A stretch of DNA of 28,843 bases from positions 1 through 28,843 of the forward strand of contig JBDLRH010000030.1 of the NCBI GenBank assembly GCA_039800165.1, given 5' to 3'. Origin of the DNA: JBDLRH01 sp039800165. Its GTDB lineage: Bacteria > Pseudomonadota > Gammaproteobacteria > Burkholderiales > Burkholderiaceae_C. The notes under the pieces were generated by a model. That model had not been told where the DNA came from, did no database searches, and saw nothing but the letters and a program-made list of their open reading frames with translations. Positions 14,302 through 22,032 of this stretch are shown here, piece by piece (position 1 is the stretch's first letter; every line of letters starts with the position of its first letter). A program made the translations under genes and the position numbers.

Positions 14302-15177
14302 TCAGTTGTCGCCGAACAGGCTGCGCCGGGTGACGTCTACAAAGGCGTCCAGCGCAGCGAGTTCGCGGTCATCAACCCGACGCACATTGGTAAAGCCCGA
14401 CAACCCGAAGAAGCGCCAGCCCGCCTCGGCAGCAGGCAGCGCCAACATCGCGTCGCCCAGCTTTTGCCGGTCTGCCGCCGTCATGGTGGGGTGCGTCATC
14501 ACCAGGAAACCTGGCACCGTGGCGATCTCGCTGACCACGCGCAGTGCCTGGCGCAGCGCGTCGGGCTTGGCACGGAATTCACCCATGCTCATGATGGCGA
14601 ACGGGGCCTCACCGTTGAGGATGACTGCGCCCAGGCTGTCGTCGTTCGGCGTTCTCACCACCTGGAAGTCGCGGCCCTGCTGCAGCCCCTGGCCACCCAG
14701 CCAGCGCAAACCCACCAGCGCCACCAGCGACTGCGGATTGCCCAGCGCCAGCGACTTGCCGCGCAGCTGCGCGACCGCCGCTTCACGGTTGCTGGCGGCC
14801 GTGACAAGCAGCGCCGGAATGCCGGGTTCGTATTGGGCGATCGGCGTCCAGCGCGAGTCCACCTGCGCCATGCGGCCCAGATTGGGGGCGGTAACGATCA
14901 TGTCGTACTTGCCCTCACGCGTGGCTTGCGCAAACGCGCGGAAGTCGTTGGCGGTGACCACCTCCACCGGCCGCCCCAGCGTTTGCTGCAGGTATTCGCG
15001 CATGGGCTGGTAGTGCGTGAGGAGCACACGTGCGCTGATGTTGGGCAAGACCCCCAGCGTGAGTGGGCCCGCCGGGGCCTGCGCCCAGGCCGCACCGGCA
15101 CCCAGGGTGGCGGCCAGGCCCAGCGCACCCCCCAGCACAACATCGCGGCGGCGCTTCAAAAACGAGGGAAAAGACAT
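14302..15177 (-). CDS. PhnD-like periplasmic binding protein paired with the kinase
   Basis: A 291-residue PhnD/SsuA/transferrin-fold binding protein. The N-terminus has a basic KRRR and a hydrophobic signal segment ending near AWAQ, possibly Tat-like. The mature part begins with LTLGVLPNISARVLL and contains YDMIVTAPNLGRMAQ, the pattern of phosphonate/phosphite-type binding proteins. There is no adjacent permease or ATPase; the only partner is the histidine kinase 18 bases downstream. Members of this fold in such pairs are thought to act as ligand sensors rather than transport proteins. The start at 15177 is chosen because the signal peptide begins there; no strong Shine-Dalgarno is visible. 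Ligand unknown. Confidence 0.85.
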   Translation of the reverse strand: MSFPSFLKRRRDVVLGGALGLAATLGAGAAWAQAPAGPLTLGVLPNISARVLLTHYQPMREYLQQTLGRPVEVVTANDFRAFAQATREGKYDMIVTAPNLGRMAQVDSRWTPIAQYEPGIPALLVTAASNREAAVAQLRGKSLALGNPQSLVALVGLRWLGGQGLQQGRDFQVVRTPNDDSLGAVILNGEAPFAIMSMGEFRAKPDALRQALRVVSEIATVPGFLVMTHPTMTAADRQKLGDAMLALPAAEAGWRFFGLSGFTNVRRVDDRELAALDAFVDVTRRSLFGDN

Positions 15178-15341
15178 GATGAACAACCGTTGTGGGGCCC
15201 AGGCCCGACAGGGCTGGGCGGGTGAAGAACTGCAGGGACGCCGATTATGAATCGCGCGCGTCGCCCACTTGACCGCATCGGGGTTTCTCCGGGGACGGCC
15301 AGCGCAGTCCTTCTGCATCATGCAGCGGCAGTCATCACCAC

Positions 15342-15346
15342 AGGAG
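15342..15346 (+). promoter_or_regulatory. Ribosome binding site deciding the start at 15352
   Basis: AGGAG sits 5 bases before the ATG at 15352, which also begins the signal peptide. The frame is open to 15247, but that upstream start would put 35 residues before the signal. Confidence 0.6.
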
Positions 15347-15351
15347 CCAGC

Positions 15352-16332
15352 ATGCGTCTTTCTCGCCGTCACTTCACCGTTGGCATGGCCTCGGCCACGC
15401 TGGGTGTGGGCACCGCCTCGTGGGCCCAGTCGTTCCCCAACAAGCCGCTCAAGATCGTTGTGCCCTTCCCGGCCGGCGGCACCACCGATGTGGTGGCGCG
15501 CCTGGTGGCGCAGCGCATGAGCGAATCGATGGGCCAGCCGGTCACCGTGGAAAACCGCGGCGGCGCGGGCGGTGCCATCGGTGCCGACGCGGTGGCCAAG
15601 GCCGCACCCGACGGCTACACGCTGCTGATGCACAACCTGACCTTCCCGATGACCTCGGTGGCGCAGACGCTGGCCGGCCGCTCGCCGTTCAACGTCGAGA
15701 CCGACCTGGTGGGCGTGTCGATCTCGGTGTACGTGCCCTTCATGTGGACCGCGCACCCCAGCGTGCCGGCCAAGGACCTGCGTGAGCTGGCCAACCTGCT
15801 GCGCACGCAGAAGCTGCCCTACAACTACGGCTCCACCGGCCCGGGCTCGGCCATGCATGTGCAGGGCGAGGCCCTCAAGAAGGAAGCGGGCATCGACATG
15901 CAGCACGTGCCCTTCCGCGGTGCGGCACCGCTCAAGCAGGAGCTGCTGGCCGGCCGCATCCAGGTGGGCGGCGACCAGCTGTCCACCTCGCTGGCCGAGA
16001 TCAAGGCCGGCACGCTCAAGGCGCTGGCCACCACGGCTTCGAAGCGGGTGCCCGAGCTGCCCGATGTGCCCACGGTGCGCGAACTGGGCTTCCCGAACCT
16101 GGAGCTCGAAGGCTGGAACGGCCTGTTCGCGCCGGCCCGCACGCCGCGCGACGTGCTGGAGCGTCTGCAACGCGAGGCCGCTGCCGCGGTGCGTCACCCG
16201 GATGTGGTGAAGCGCCTGGCCGACATGGGCGCCGACGCGGTGGGCTCCAACGGCGCGGCGCAAGACGAGATCTTCAAGCGGCAGATGAACCAGTTCCGGC
16301 CGATCATCCGCGAGATGAAGATCGAGAGCTGA
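15352..16332 (+). CDS. Bug-family periplasmic receptor, second copy
   Basis: A 326-residue TctC/Bug-family receptor. It has a twin-arginine-like SRRHFTV start and signal peptide, probably cut after SWA, then the family signature KIVVPFPAGGTTDVV and later PDGYTLL and PFRGAAPLK. The sequence is clearly diverged from the receptor at 8829-9806, so a different ligand is likely. It faces the dehydrogenase gene tail to tail, with a 21-base gap and a small GC-rich hairpin. It shares an upstream 174-base region with the PhnD-like gene, which diverges from it. Its closest metabolic partners are the CoA ligase, ThDP enzyme and dehydrogenase to the right, so the ligand may be a hydroxy or keto acid. Confidence 0.9.
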   Translation: MRLSRRHFTVGMASATLGVGTASWAQSFPNKPLKIVVPFPAGGTTDVVARLVAQRMSESMGQPVTVENRGGAGGAIGADAVAKAAPDGYTLLMHNLTFPMTSVAQTLAGRSPFNVETDLVGVSISVYVPFMWTAHPSVPAKDLRELANLLRTQKLPYNYGSTGPGSAMHVQGEALKKEAGIDMQHVPFRGAAPLKQELLAGRIQVGGDQLSTSLAEIKAGTLKALATTASKRVPELPDVPTVRELGFPNLELEGWNGLFAPARTPRDVLERLQREAAAAVRHPDVVKRLADMGADAVGSNGAAQDEIFKRQMNQFRPIIREMKIES

Positions 16333-16344
16333 CCGACAGGCAAC

Positions 16345-16369
16345 GCAGCGCGCTCAGTGCGCGCGCTGC
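16345..16369. terminator. GC-rich hairpin between convergent genes
   Basis: An 8-bp inverted repeat (GCAGCGCG / CGCGCTGC) with a 9-base loop spans the 3' ends of the receptor and dehydrogenase genes. There is no T-tract, so any terminator role is tentative. Confidence 0.35.
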
Positions 16370-17235
16370 GCGAGCCACCACACCGGGAACTGGCTGCAGT
16401 CGGCACCCGCCAGCCCCTGGTCGATGGCGCGTTCCAGGTTGGCCAGCGTGGCCTCGGCCAGCGGCATGGCGCAGCCGTTCTTCGCACCCTGCTCGACCAT
16501 GGTGCGCACGTCCTTGCGCATGGTGGCGATGTCCACCGTGACTGCGGCCTGGGGCGTGCCGGCCAGCGCGTCGGCGATCATGCCGCCGCGCACCTTGAGC
16601 ATGTTGGGCCCGCCCGATGACTCGCTCAGCACATCGATCATCAGCTTGGGGTCGATGTCGAGCGACTGCACCAATGACAGCGCCTCGCCCAGCGTCTGCC
16701 AGTACACCATCAGCGGCAGGTTGACCGCAAGCTTCATGCGCGCGCCGTTGCCGTGCGCGCCCACCGCCACCACCTTCTTGCACATCTGCTCGAGCAGCGG
16801 CATCGCCGTCTGCACATCGGCCGCGCTGCCGCCGGCAAAGCCGATCAGCTTGCCCTCCTTGGCCGGGCCGACGCTGCCGCCCACCGGGCATTCGAGGTAG
16901 CGCGCACCGGCCTGCTGCGCGCGCTGGCCCATCTGCGCCTGGAACTCGGGCGCCACGGTGCTCATCTCGATCAGCAGCGCCTGCGGCGCGCTGAACAAGC
17001 CGTCGGAGCCGCCGTACACCGACTCGATGGCAGCCGCATCGGTCAGCAGGCTGATGACTACATCGCACTGGCGCGCGAGGTCGGCCGGGCGCGCGGCCCG
17101 CGTGGCACCGGCAGCCACCAGCGCATCGGCGCGGGCGGCGTTGCGGTTCCACACCATCAGTTCATGGCCCAGGCCCATCAGGCGCTGCGCCACGGCCTGG
17201 CCCATCTTCCCGGTTCCCGCGATTCCGACTTTCAT
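16354..17235 (-). CDS. 3-hydroxyisobutyrate-dehydrogenase-family oxidoreductase
   Basis: A 293-residue NAD(P)-dependent beta-hydroxyacid dehydrogenase. The Rossmann GxGxxG motif is at residues 7-12 (GTGKMG), a conserved MSTVAPE turn at 91-97, the substrate-binding PVGGSVGPAKEGKL segment at 117-130, and the catalytic lysine K168 in MKLAVN. Members reduce tartronate semialdehyde or oxidise 3-hydroxyisobutyrate and similar acids; the sequence alone does not say which. It lies on the same strand as the CoA ligase and 118 bases downstream of it, which is compatible with one transcript. In the cluster it could handle the aldehyde or semialdehyde released by the ThDP enzyme. The Shine-Dalgarno is weak (GAGAG, 8 bases upstream). 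Confidence 0.9.
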   Translation of the reverse strand: MKVGIAGTGKMGQAVAQRLMGLGHELMVWNRNAARADALVAAGATRAARPADLARQCDVVISLLTDAAAIESVYGGSDGLFSAPQALLIEMSTVAPEFQAQMGQRAQQAGARYLECPVGGSVGPAKEGKLIGFAGGSAADVQTAMPLLEQMCKKVVAVGAHGNGARMKLAVNLPLMVYWQTLGEALSLVQSLDIDPKLMIDVLSESSGGPNMLKVRGGMIADALAGTPQAAVTVDIATMRKDVRTMVEQGAKNGCAMPLAEATLANLERAIDQGLAGADCSQFPVWWLAQRAH

Positions 17236-17353
17236 GCGACACGCTCTCTGGTTTCATCGTTGAGGACAGCGCACGCCACTGCAGCGGCGCCTGTGTGCAG
17301 ACGATGATACGGTGCCCGCCGCTGCGGGGCAGACGGCCCCGGGGGCACAGGCC

Positions 17354-18934
17354 TCAGGCGGCCACGGGTTCGAGCCGCTGGCGCAGCACGCGGTGGAGGA
17401 TCTTGCCGGTGGCCGTGCGCGGCATGTCTTCATCGGCGATGAACTCGAAGGCGGTCGGGCACTTGAAGCCTGCCAGCCGGGCGCGGCACCATTCGCGCAG
17501 CGCCTGCGCGTCGGCGTGCTGCCCCGCGTGCAGCACCACTACCGCCTGCACCGTCTCGCCCCACTTGTCGTGCGGCATGCCGATCACCGCCACATCCTTC
17601 ACTGCCGGATGCGCGCCGATCACCCCCTCCACCTCGGACGGGTAGACGTTCTCGCCGCCAGTGATGATCATGTTGCTCTTGCGGTCCACCAGCCAGATGT
17701 AGCCGTCGGCATCGCGACGCGCCATGTCGCCCACCGAGCACCACGCGCCGTCGAAGGCCTCTTGCGTCTTCAGCGGGTTCTTCCAGTAACCGTCAAACAC
17801 ATAGGCGGTGCGCGAGAACAGCTCGCCCACCTCGCCGTCGGGCAACTCGCAACGCTGCTCATCAAGCAGCCGGATCGCGCCGCTGCCCGCCCATTCGCGC
17901 CCGACCGAGCCCAGCTTGCTGATCTGCTCCTCGGGGCGCAGCAGCGTCACCCAGCCCGCCTCGGTGGAGCCGTACAGCTCGTACAGGCGGCCATTGCGGA
18001 AGAAGTCGAGGATGGCGAGCTTGGTGTCCTTGCGCGCAGGCGCGGAAGACACCAGCAGCTTGCCCACCGCGCTCACGTCATGGCGGCGCTTCACCTCGTC
18101 GGGCAATGCCAGCAGCATGATGTAGTGCGTGGGTACCAGCGAGGTGAAGGTCACCTTCTCGTTCGCCAGCGTGGCCAGCAACGCCTCGGGGTCGAAGCTG
18201 CGGCGGTCGTCGATGATGCAGGTGCCGCCGATGTGGATGAAGGTGGTGCCGAAGTACAACGAATTCGCGTGGCACAGCGGCATCACCAGCAGCGCGGTGT
18301 CGTCGCGGGTAAAGCCCATCTCAAGCGCGGTGGCCATCGCGATCAGCGTGCTGCCGCCATGGCGGCGGATGGCGCCCTTGGGCCGGCCGGTGGTGCCCGA
18401 GGTGTACATCAGTGCGCACATGTCGTGCTCGTCCACCGGCTCGAACGCAAAGCTGGCACTGGCCATGGCGATCAGGTACTCGTAGCCGCGCCAGCCAGAG
18501 GGCGGTGTCGGGTCCTCGGCACCGGATGCATCGTCCAGCGCGATGAAGCGGCCCGCCATCACCGGAACCTCGCTGCGGATGCTGTCGATGGTGGAGCAGA
18601 ACTCGGGGCCGGCGATCACGGCGCTGACCTCGGCGTGGCCGAGGATGTAGGCCATCTCGGGCGCGGTCAGGCGGAAGTTGAGCGGCACCACCACCAGGCC
18701 CGCGCGCGCCATCGCCACGTAGATCTCCATCCACTCGATGCGGTTGTAGGCCACGACGCCCACGCGGTCGCCCTTGGACAGGCCCAGTTCACGCAGGCCG
18801 GCGGCCAGCTGCGTGGCGCGGTCATGCCATTGCGCGTAGGTCAGGCTGCGGCGCGAGTCGCGCGCGCCTGGCTTGTTCGGGGTCCGGCGGGCGTGGGCGG
18901 CCACGGCGTCGGCGATGGTGAGCATCTGGGTCAT
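17354..18934 (-). CDS. AMP-forming acyl-CoA ligase
   Basis: A 526-residue adenylate-forming enzyme. The phosphate-binding motif YTSGTTGRPKG is at 177-187, the YGSTEAGW substrate/adenine motif follows, the hinge region (VGDMARRDADGYIWLVDRKSN) is at about 405-430, and the catalytic lysine is K511 in TATGKILH. The reaction is acid + ATP + CoA to acyl-CoA + AMP + PPi. I chose the ATG at 18934, with AGGA 5 bases upstream; the frame is open to 19153 but would run back through the operator. It diverges from the ThDP enzyme gene, sharing a 160-base regulatory region with a perfect 20-bp palindrome. Pairing with that enzyme suggests the acyl-CoA made here is its substrate. The acyl chain cannot be read; a short branched or hydroxy acid is plausible. 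Confidence 0.92.
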   Translation of the reverse strand: MTQMLTIADAVAAHARRTPNKPGARDSRRSLTYAQWHDRATQLAAGLRELGLSKGDRVGVVAYNRIEWMEIYVAMARAGLVVVPLNFRLTAPEMAYILGHAEVSAVIAGPEFCSTIDSIRSEVPVMAGRFIALDDASGAEDPTPPSGWRGYEYLIAMASASFAFEPVDEHDMCALMYTSGTTGRPKGAIRRHGGSTLIAMATALEMGFTRDDTALLVMPLCHANSLYFGTTFIHIGGTCIIDDRRSFDPEALLATLANEKVTFTSLVPTHYIMLLALPDEVKRRHDVSAVGKLLVSSAPARKDTKLAILDFFRNGRLYELYGSTEAGWVTLLRPEEQISKLGSVGREWAGSGAIRLLDEQRCELPDGEVGELFSRTAYVFDGYWKNPLKTQEAFDGAWCSVGDMARRDADGYIWLVDRKSNMIITGGENVYPSEVEGVIGAHPAVKDVAVIGMPHDKWGETVQAVVVLHAGQHADAQALREWCRARLAGFKCPTAFEFIADEDMPRTATGKILHRVLRQRLEPVAA

Positions 18935-19000
18935 GCGCGTCCTGGGCAGAAGGTGATGGGTTGCAGTGGGCCGGCACCAAAGCCAGCCCCGGGCTTGATT

Positions 19001-19020
19001 GAATTCTGAATTCAGAATTC
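19001..19020. promoter_or_regulatory. Perfect 20-bp palindromic operator
   Basis: Three GAATTC cores at 19001, 19008 and 19015 form one perfect 20-bp palindrome in the divergent promoter region between the CoA ligase and the ThDP enzyme. It is AT-rich within GC-rich DNA and followed by AATATCATA. A binding site for the cluster's GntR regulator (20862-21530) is the simplest reading. Confidence 0.65.
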
Positions 19021-19094
19021 GAATATCATACGGCAATCGAGCCAGGCGTGCAGCCCATGCGTGCGCCGCTTCTTCACAACCACCCGGAGATGCC

Positions 19095-20831
19095 ATGACA
19101 CCGCCCCCGATCACCGACCAGAGCGGCGCCGCCGTCATCGCACGCTTTCTCAAGGCCCGCGGCGTCCAGCGCGTCTACGGCCTGTGCGGCGGGCACATCA
19201 TGCCGATCTGGATGCGGCTGGATGCCGAGGGCATCCGCATCGTGGACGTGCGCGACGAGCGTGCCGCGGTGTACATGGCGCATGCCGAAGCACAACTGAC
19301 CGGCCGCCTCGGCGTGGCGCTGGTCACCGCCGGGCCCGGCGTCACCAACGCGATGACCGGCATCGCCAATGCGCATGTGGCGCGCGCGCCGGTGCTGGTG
19401 CTCTCGGGCCTGCCGCCCACCGCACAGGAAAACCGCGGTGCGCTGCAAGACATCGTGCACACCGACCTGGTGCGCGGCATCACCCGCTATGCGCGCACCG
19501 TGCGCCACCCCGACCTGATTCCGCAAGAGCTGGCCGAGGCCGCCGCGCGCGCGCAAGGTATCGGCGGTGAGGCCGGGCCGGTGTACCTGGACTTTCCGGT
19601 GGACACGCTGCGCGGCGAAGTCTGCCGTGCGGTGCAGCTGCCCGAGTACTTCTCGCCCGCCGCCGCGCTGCCGCAGCCGCCGCATCCGGCACAGGTGCAG
19701 GCCGCCGTCGAGCTGCTGTGGTCGGCCAAGCGACCGCTGTTCATCTCGGGCCGCGGCGCGCAGGGCGCGGGCCCGGCCCTCAGTGCGCTGCTGTCGCGCC
19801 TGAACGCGGCCTACCTGGACACAGGCGAAAGCCGCGGCCTGGTCAGCGACGACCACCCCAGCGTGGTCGGTGCGATGCGCGGCACGGTGATGGGCCAGGC
19901 CGACCTGGTGATCACAGTGGGGCGGCGGCTGGACTTCCAGCTCGCCTACGGGTCGCCCGCGGTGTTCGGTGACGCGCGCTTTCTGCGCATCGCCGACTGC
20001 GCCGCCGAGCTGCGCGACAACCGCCACGGCGACCTCGGGATGCTGTGCAACCCGGCGCTGGCGCTGCAGGCCATTCTGGATGCCGCACCCGCACGCGCCC
20101 CGGCAGGCGACGCCGCATGGCTTGCCGGCCTGCGCGAGCAGCACCTCAAGCGCTCGGACAAGCTCGCGACCAGCATGCGTGAGGCCCCCGCAGGTACCGA
20201 CGGGCGGATGCACCCCAACCGCGTGCTCGCCGCGCTGCGCGAGGCGCTGCCTGCGGACGCAGTGGTGGTCGCAGACGGCGGCGACTTCCTGAGCTTTGCG
20301 CGCGTGGGCCTGCCCGCCACCACTTACCTCGACCCGGGCTCGCTGGGCTGCATCGGCGTGGGCACCGCATTTGGCATCGCCGCCAGCCTGGTCTATCCCG
20401 AGCGCACGGTGGTGGTGGCCACCGGCGACGGCGCGTTTGGCTTCAACGCGATGGAGATCGACACCGCCGTGCGCCACGGTGCGCCCATTTTGGTGGTGGT
20501 GGCCAACAACGGCTCGTGGGCGATCGAGGTGCGCGACCAGCAAGAGACGCACGGCAAGGTGGTGGGCACGCATCTGCAGTTCGCCGACCATGCCGCGATG
20601 GCGCGCGCCTTCAACCTGCACGCTGAACGCGTGGAGCAGCCCGAAGACCTGCCAGGGGCGATTACCCGCGCGCTGCAGCAGTTGGCCCAGGGCCGGCCCG
20701 CGCTGCTGGATGTGATCGTCACACCCGAGGCGGCATCATCCGATGCGAAATCCGGTCTGGCCTGGGTCCCTGACCTGCAACCGCTGGGCGCATGGAACGA
20801 GGCTGAGCAAAAGTGGCGTGCTGCAGCCTGA
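19095..20831 (+). CDS. ThDP-dependent enzyme, acetolactate synthase/2-hydroxyacyl-CoA lyase superfamily
   Basis: A 578-residue ThDP enzyme with the usual three domains. The conserved N-terminal glutamate that activates ThDP is E55 (VRDERAAVY). The ThDP/Mg motif begins GDG at 444-446 and ends with NN at 471-472. A central domain spans about 195-340. The start at 19095 follows GGAG by 5 bases; the frame is open to 18999 but would cross the operator. E55 excludes glyoxylate carboligase, which has valine there. Both acetolactate-synthase-like and oxalyl-CoA decarboxylase/2-hydroxyacyl-CoA lyase functions fit the fold. The divergent acyl-CoA ligase favours a CoA-linked substrate, with formyl-CoA and an aldehyde or ketone as products; this is inference. 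GntR follows 30 bases downstream. Confidence 0.85.
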   Translation: MTPPPITDQSGAAVIARFLKARGVQRVYGLCGGHIMPIWMRLDAEGIRIVDVRDERAAVYMAHAEAQLTGRLGVALVTAGPGVTNAMTGIANAHVARAPVLVLSGLPPTAQENRGALQDIVHTDLVRGITRYARTVRHPDLIPQELAEAAARAQGIGGEAGPVYLDFPVDTLRGEVCRAVQLPEYFSPAAALPQPPHPAQVQAAVELLWSAKRPLFISGRGAQGAGPALSALLSRLNAAYLDTGESRGLVSDDHPSVVGAMRGTVMGQADLVITVGRRLDFQLAYGSPAVFGDARFLRIADCAAELRDNRHGDLGMLCNPALALQAILDAAPARAPAGDAAWLAGLREQHLKRSDKLATSMREAPAGTDGRMHPNRVLAALREALPADAVVVADGGDFLSFARVGLPATTYLDPGSLGCIGVGTAFGIAASLVYPERTVVVATGDGAFGFNAMEIDTAVRHGAPILVVVANNGSWAIEVRDQQETHGKVVGTHLQFADHAAMARAFNLHAERVEQPEDLPGAITRALQQLAQGRPALLDVIVTPEAASSDAKSGLAWVPDLQPLGAWNEAEQKWRAAA

Positions 20832-20861
20832 GGCACGCGCACCCACGTACCATCCACACCC

Positions 20862-21530
20862 ATGAAAGCGCTGCAGCTGCCCCCAACGCTGGTCGAGCAG
20901 GTTCACAAGGCCATCCTGTCGGACATTGCCTCGGGCAAGCTGCCGGCAGGCGCGCGCATCATCCAGGAGCAGATCGCGCAGGAGCTTGGCGTGTCGCGCC
21001 AGCCGGTGCAGCAGGCGCTGACGCTGCTGCGCAAAGAAGGTGTGCTGAGTAACGCCCCCGGCCGCGGCCTGCAGGTGGCACCGCTGGACCTGGCGCATGT
21101 GCAGCAGATGTATGACGTGCGTGCGGTGATCGAAGGCCTGGCGTTTCGCAAGGCGGCGGAAATGAGCGCCGCGCGCGCCAAGGACAAGGGCCCCGCGCTG
21201 ATCCGCGCCGGCCGCAAGGCCGCAGCCAGCGGATCGGTGAGCGCGATGATCGCCGCCGACATGGCGTTTCACGAGTTCATCTACGCGCTGTCGGGCAACC
21301 CGCTGGTGGCGCCGGCGATGCAGACGCACTGGACGCATGCGCAGCGCGTGATGGGCGAGGTGCTGATGCGCGACGACAAGCCGCGCGACATCTGGGACCA
21401 GCACGAAGCGTTGCTGGAGGCCGTGGCATCCGGCAAGGGCACCCAGGCCGAGCGCATGGCGCGCCAGCACATCATTGAGGCGGCCGACTTCATGATCGCG
21501 CGCCTCAAGGCCGAAGGGCAGGGCCGCTAA
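20862..21530 (+). CDS. GntR-family regulator (FCD type), second copy
   Basis: A 222-residue transcription factor with a winged helix-turn-helix at about 5-77 (QEQIAQELGVSRQPVQQAL) and an FCD domain at about 82-215 with the expected Asp and His metal ligands (DMAFHEF, DQHEALL, ARQHI). It is 30 bases downstream of the ThDP enzyme and should be cotranscribed with it. It probably regulates the divergent ligase and ThDP genes by binding the 20-bp palindrome at 19001-19020, giving a simple autoregulated loop. It is only distantly similar to the regulator at 7934-8680. The inducer is presumably the substrate acid or its CoA ester. Confidence 0.9.
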   Translation: MKALQLPPTLVEQVHKAILSDIASGKLPAGARIIQEQIAQELGVSRQPVQQALTLLRKEGVLSNAPGRGLQVAPLDLAHVQQMYDVRAVIEGLAFRKAAEMSAARAKDKGPALIRAGRKAAASGSVSAMIAADMAFHEFIYALSGNPLVAPAMQTHWTHAQRVMGEVLMRDDKPRDIWDQHEALLEAVASGKGTQAERMARQHIIEAADFMIARLKAEGQGR

Positions 21531-21539
21531 GCCCTGCCC
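21516..21539. terminator. Bidirectional stem-loop between gntR and cynS
   Basis: A perfect 9-bp inverted repeat (GGGCAGGGC / GCCCTGCCC) with a 6-base loop that contains the gntR stop codon. It separates two convergent genes 18 bases apart. It has no long T-tract, but the stem is strong. Confidence 0.6.
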
Positions 21540-21548
21540 TGGGCAGCG

Positions 21549-21992
21549 TCAGTACGTCTTGTACGGCAGGAACTTGCCCGACAGCACCACGTTCACGCGG
21601 TCGCCCTTCGGGTCGGGCTGGCGCTGGATGTCCATGCTGAAGTCGATGGCGCTCATGATGCCGTCGCCGAACTCTTCGTGGATGAGTTCCTTGATGGTGG
21701 TGCCGTACACGCTGACGATTTCGTACCAGCGGTAGATCAGCGGATCGGTGGGCACCGGCGTGGGCAGCGAGCCCTTGTAGGGCACCACCTGCAGCCACTT
21801 CTGCTCTTCGGCGGTCAGGCCGAAGATCTTGCCGATGGCCTTGGCCTGCGCGGGTGTGGCCGTCATCTGGCCCAGGCACAGCGCGGTGGTCCATTCCTTG
21901 GACTCGCCCACCTTCTTGGCCACGGCCTCCCACTTGATGCCCTTGGACACCTTCACGGTGATGATCTTCTCGGTCACGTCGTTGCGGTTCAT
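21549..21992 (-). CDS. cynS: Cyanase (cyanate hydratase)
   Basis: A 147-residue cyanase. The catalytic triad of the decameric enzyme is visible with exact family spacing: R88 and E91 in YRWYEIV and S114 in GIMSAID (equivalent to R96, E99 and S122 of the E. coli enzyme). The N-terminal part is the helical domain and the C-terminal part the active-site domain. It converts cyanate and bicarbonate to ammonia and CO2 (through carbamate) in the cytoplasm, detoxifying cyanate and supplying nitrogen. It is the last gene of the operon behind a three-part ABC importer, 40 bases after the ATPase, with a GAAAGG-like region ahead of its start. No carbonic anhydrase gene (cynT) is present in the window. 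Confidence 0.97.
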   Translation of the reverse strand: MNRNDVTEKIITVKVSKGIKWEAVAKKVGESKEWTTALCLGQMTATPAQAKAIGKIFGLTAEEQKWLQVVPYKGSLPTPVPTDPLIYRWYEIVSVYGTTIKELIHEEFGDGIMSAIDFSMDIQRQPDPKGDRVNVVLSGKFLPYKTY

Positions 21993-22032
21993 GAATGCTC
22001 CTGAAAGGTTGAAATGAAAATCAGTGCCCTGC

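Noticed and set aside
17236..17353. Terminator or promoter between the ligase and dehydrogenase genes
   Set aside because: There is a loose GTGCCC/GGGCAC pairing, but the stem is interrupted and no T-tract or promoter elements are clear.
17312..19009. 565-residue plus-strand open frame
   Set aside because: Antisense to the acyl-CoA ligase and full of His/Arg repeats typical of antisense GC-rich reading.
19095..20831. Glyoxylate carboligase with tartronate semialdehyde reductase next door
   Set aside because: Glyoxylate carboligase has valine at the ThDP-activating position; this protein has E55, and its N-terminal sequence is unlike that enzyme.
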